From Tepidaquicella sp964564635 (GTDB taxonomy: Bacteria > Bacteroidota > Ignavibacteria > Tepidaquicellales > Tepidaquicellaceae), in contig CAZMAR010000006.1 in the NCBI GenBank assembly GCA_964564635.1, forward strand, positions 1-64,000: DNA of 64,000 nucleotides, given 5' to 3'. The notes beneath the pieces were generated by a model that worked only from the letters and a program-made list of their open reading frames with translations, searched no databases and was not told the DNA's origin. Shown piece by piece: positions 63,260 to 64,000 of the stretch (position 1 is the first letter of the stretch; every line of letters starts with the position of its first letter). The position numbers were made by a program, and so were the translations under genes.

Positions 63260-64000
63260 TTAAAATAATTTTTGTTTTTGGCAAACTACCACATCATGAT
63301 GATTATCCCAGGCTTTTTCCATATAAGCAAGTAATTTTAAGTCATCAAATTTAATAATTTTTGAACAAACCCATGAAGGCTTATTAAATGAAACCCCGTA
63401 ACCAAAATTCTTTAAGTAATTCACATAGGCAAAATTAAAAATTTTATATTGAAATCTAACCCAAAATTTTTGGTGCAATCTTAATCCGTAATCAAAATCC
63501 TTTATGTTATGATAAGCAAATCTACCATGAACTGAAAAGATAAGTAACCCATTGTCCTGTAAATGATTATAGAAAAATCTCAGAAGATTTTTATATTTTC
63601 TTGAATTCAGGTGTGTAAAAAGAGACCCGCACCAGATTAAATCAAATTTTTCATTAAGATTTATATTGGCAAAATTTTTATGTGATTTAAATACCCTGAC
63701 TTTAAAAGTATCATAGCAAAAATTTAAATATTTATCATCTATTTCAGCAGCAAGGATATCAGAATTTGGAAAAAATGATTTTAAAAATCTCAATACTCTT
63801 CCATACCCACTTGGAAAATCGAGGATAGAATTAATTTCTGATAATTTCTTGCCTGAAATGTGAAATCCTTTAAAAATACAATCAAGAGCTGACAGTCCAC
63901 AATTAAAGTAATGTTCCTTACCCCCAGGTCCTACCATTTCATCATCAGGATTTATGGTAGTAATTGTATTGGATAGAATATTAACATCAAAATTATATTT
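63260..64000 (-). CDS. Class I SAM-dependent methyltransferase (N-terminus beyond window edge)
   Basis: At least 246 residues. The frame stays open from the right edge, and the codons before the internal ATG at 63937 read sensibly (INPDDEMV, then GPGGKEHYF), so the gene very likely starts outside. The SAM-binding motif I is ILDFPSGYGRVLRFL. AAEIDDKYLNFC is the acidic second strand, FDLIWCGSLFTHL is motif IV, and DNGLLIFSVHG is the post-motif. The substrate is unknown; the pattern resembles methyltransferases of glycan clusters. Its stop is 291 bp from tRNA-Arg. Confidence 0.85.
   Translation of the reverse strand, partial: KYNFDVNILSNTITTINPDDEMVGPGGKEHYFNCGLSALDCIFKGFHISGKKLSEINSILDFPSGYGRVLRFLKSFFPNSDILAAEIDDKYLNFCYDTFKVRVFKSHKNFANINLNEKFDLIWCGSLFTHLNSRKYKNLLRFFYNHLQDNGLLIFSVHGRFAYHNIKDFDYGLRLHQKFWVRFQYKIFNFAYVNYLKNFGYGVSFNKPSWVCSKIIKFDDLKLLAYMEKAWDNHHDVVVCQKQKLF

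Noticed and set aside
63260..63937. Methyltransferase starting at the ATG at 63937
   Set aside because: The frame stays open to the window edge with plausible coding sequence before that ATG, so the gene is treated as truncated by the window.

Overview
The window is a gene-dense, strongly AT-rich piece of bacterial chromosome (about 30% G+C by eye, not computed). It most resembles the Bacteroidota/Chlorobiota/Ignavibacteriota (FCB) group, and Ignavibacteria is the best guess. The evidence is: two complete secreted proteins and one truncated one with a type IX secretion (T9SS) C-terminal sorting domain of the 'NYPNPFNP ... TKKMILIK' kind, a PorV/PorQ-like outer-membrane protein, an F-type ATP synthase operon without beta and epsilon subunit genes, an a subunit with a signal peptide, an LptE-type lipoprotein next to a sigma-54 activator, and few Shine-Dalgarno-like sites. 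I see no insertion sequence, phage gene, integrase or CRISPR array, so this looks like core genome plus surface-polysaccharide loci.

Layout. 1-120: tail of a T9SS cargo gene and a strong terminator. 132-6463 (minus): three PLP enzymes (group II decarboxylase, threonine aldolase, aminotransferase), gyrA and tRNA-Ala(CGC). 6725-8693: a POT/MFS transporter divergent from a DUF985 cupin. 8694-13125: an AT-rich gap, then two long repeat-built T9SS cargo proteins and a terminator. 13350-18405 (plus): metG, folP and copA. 18426-21773 (minus): GT2, sugar epimerase and a membrane GT39-like protein. 22006-25881 (plus): sigma-54 activator, lptE, cellulose-synthase-like GT2 and a TPR protein. 25878-33119 (minus): atpZ, AtpI-like, atpB-E-F-H-A, an unrecognised 90-aa ORF, atpG and rqcH.

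33307-45054 (minus) is a 12-gene run with spacings of 12 bp or less. It encodes a glycosyltransferase, an epimerase, a nucleotide-heptose-like set (GHMP kinase, nucleotidyltransferase, SIS isomerase, HAD phosphatase), a transaldolase, an undecaprenyl-phosphate sugar transferase, a Dpm1-like GT2, a GT2 fused to a degenerate sugar-transferase module, then accA and murA. 45304-53655 (plus) carries proS, maf, a flippase-like membrane protein, a phosphohexomutase, a Wza-like export protein, a SRAP protein and a PorV-like protein. 53672-64000 (minus) carries a truncated methyltransferase, tRNA-Arg(CCT), an SDR, a LOG protein, the conserved yicC-gmk-rpoZ-coaBC block, family 4 uracil-DNA glycosylase, dnaB, a DUF1460 protein, plsY and a transketolase N-terminal subunit.

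How it fits together. The two divergent runs meeting at about 45.1-45.3 kb look like a surface-glycan region: activated sugar synthesis, lipid-linked initiation, glycosyl transfer and outer-membrane export. The T9SS cargo proteins and the PorV-like protein suggest cargo that may be anchored to such a glycan. The most interesting items are the transaldolase inside the heptose-like cassette, the GT2 fused to a sugar-transferase domain lacking the catalytic Asp-Glu, and the small ORF between atpA and atpG.
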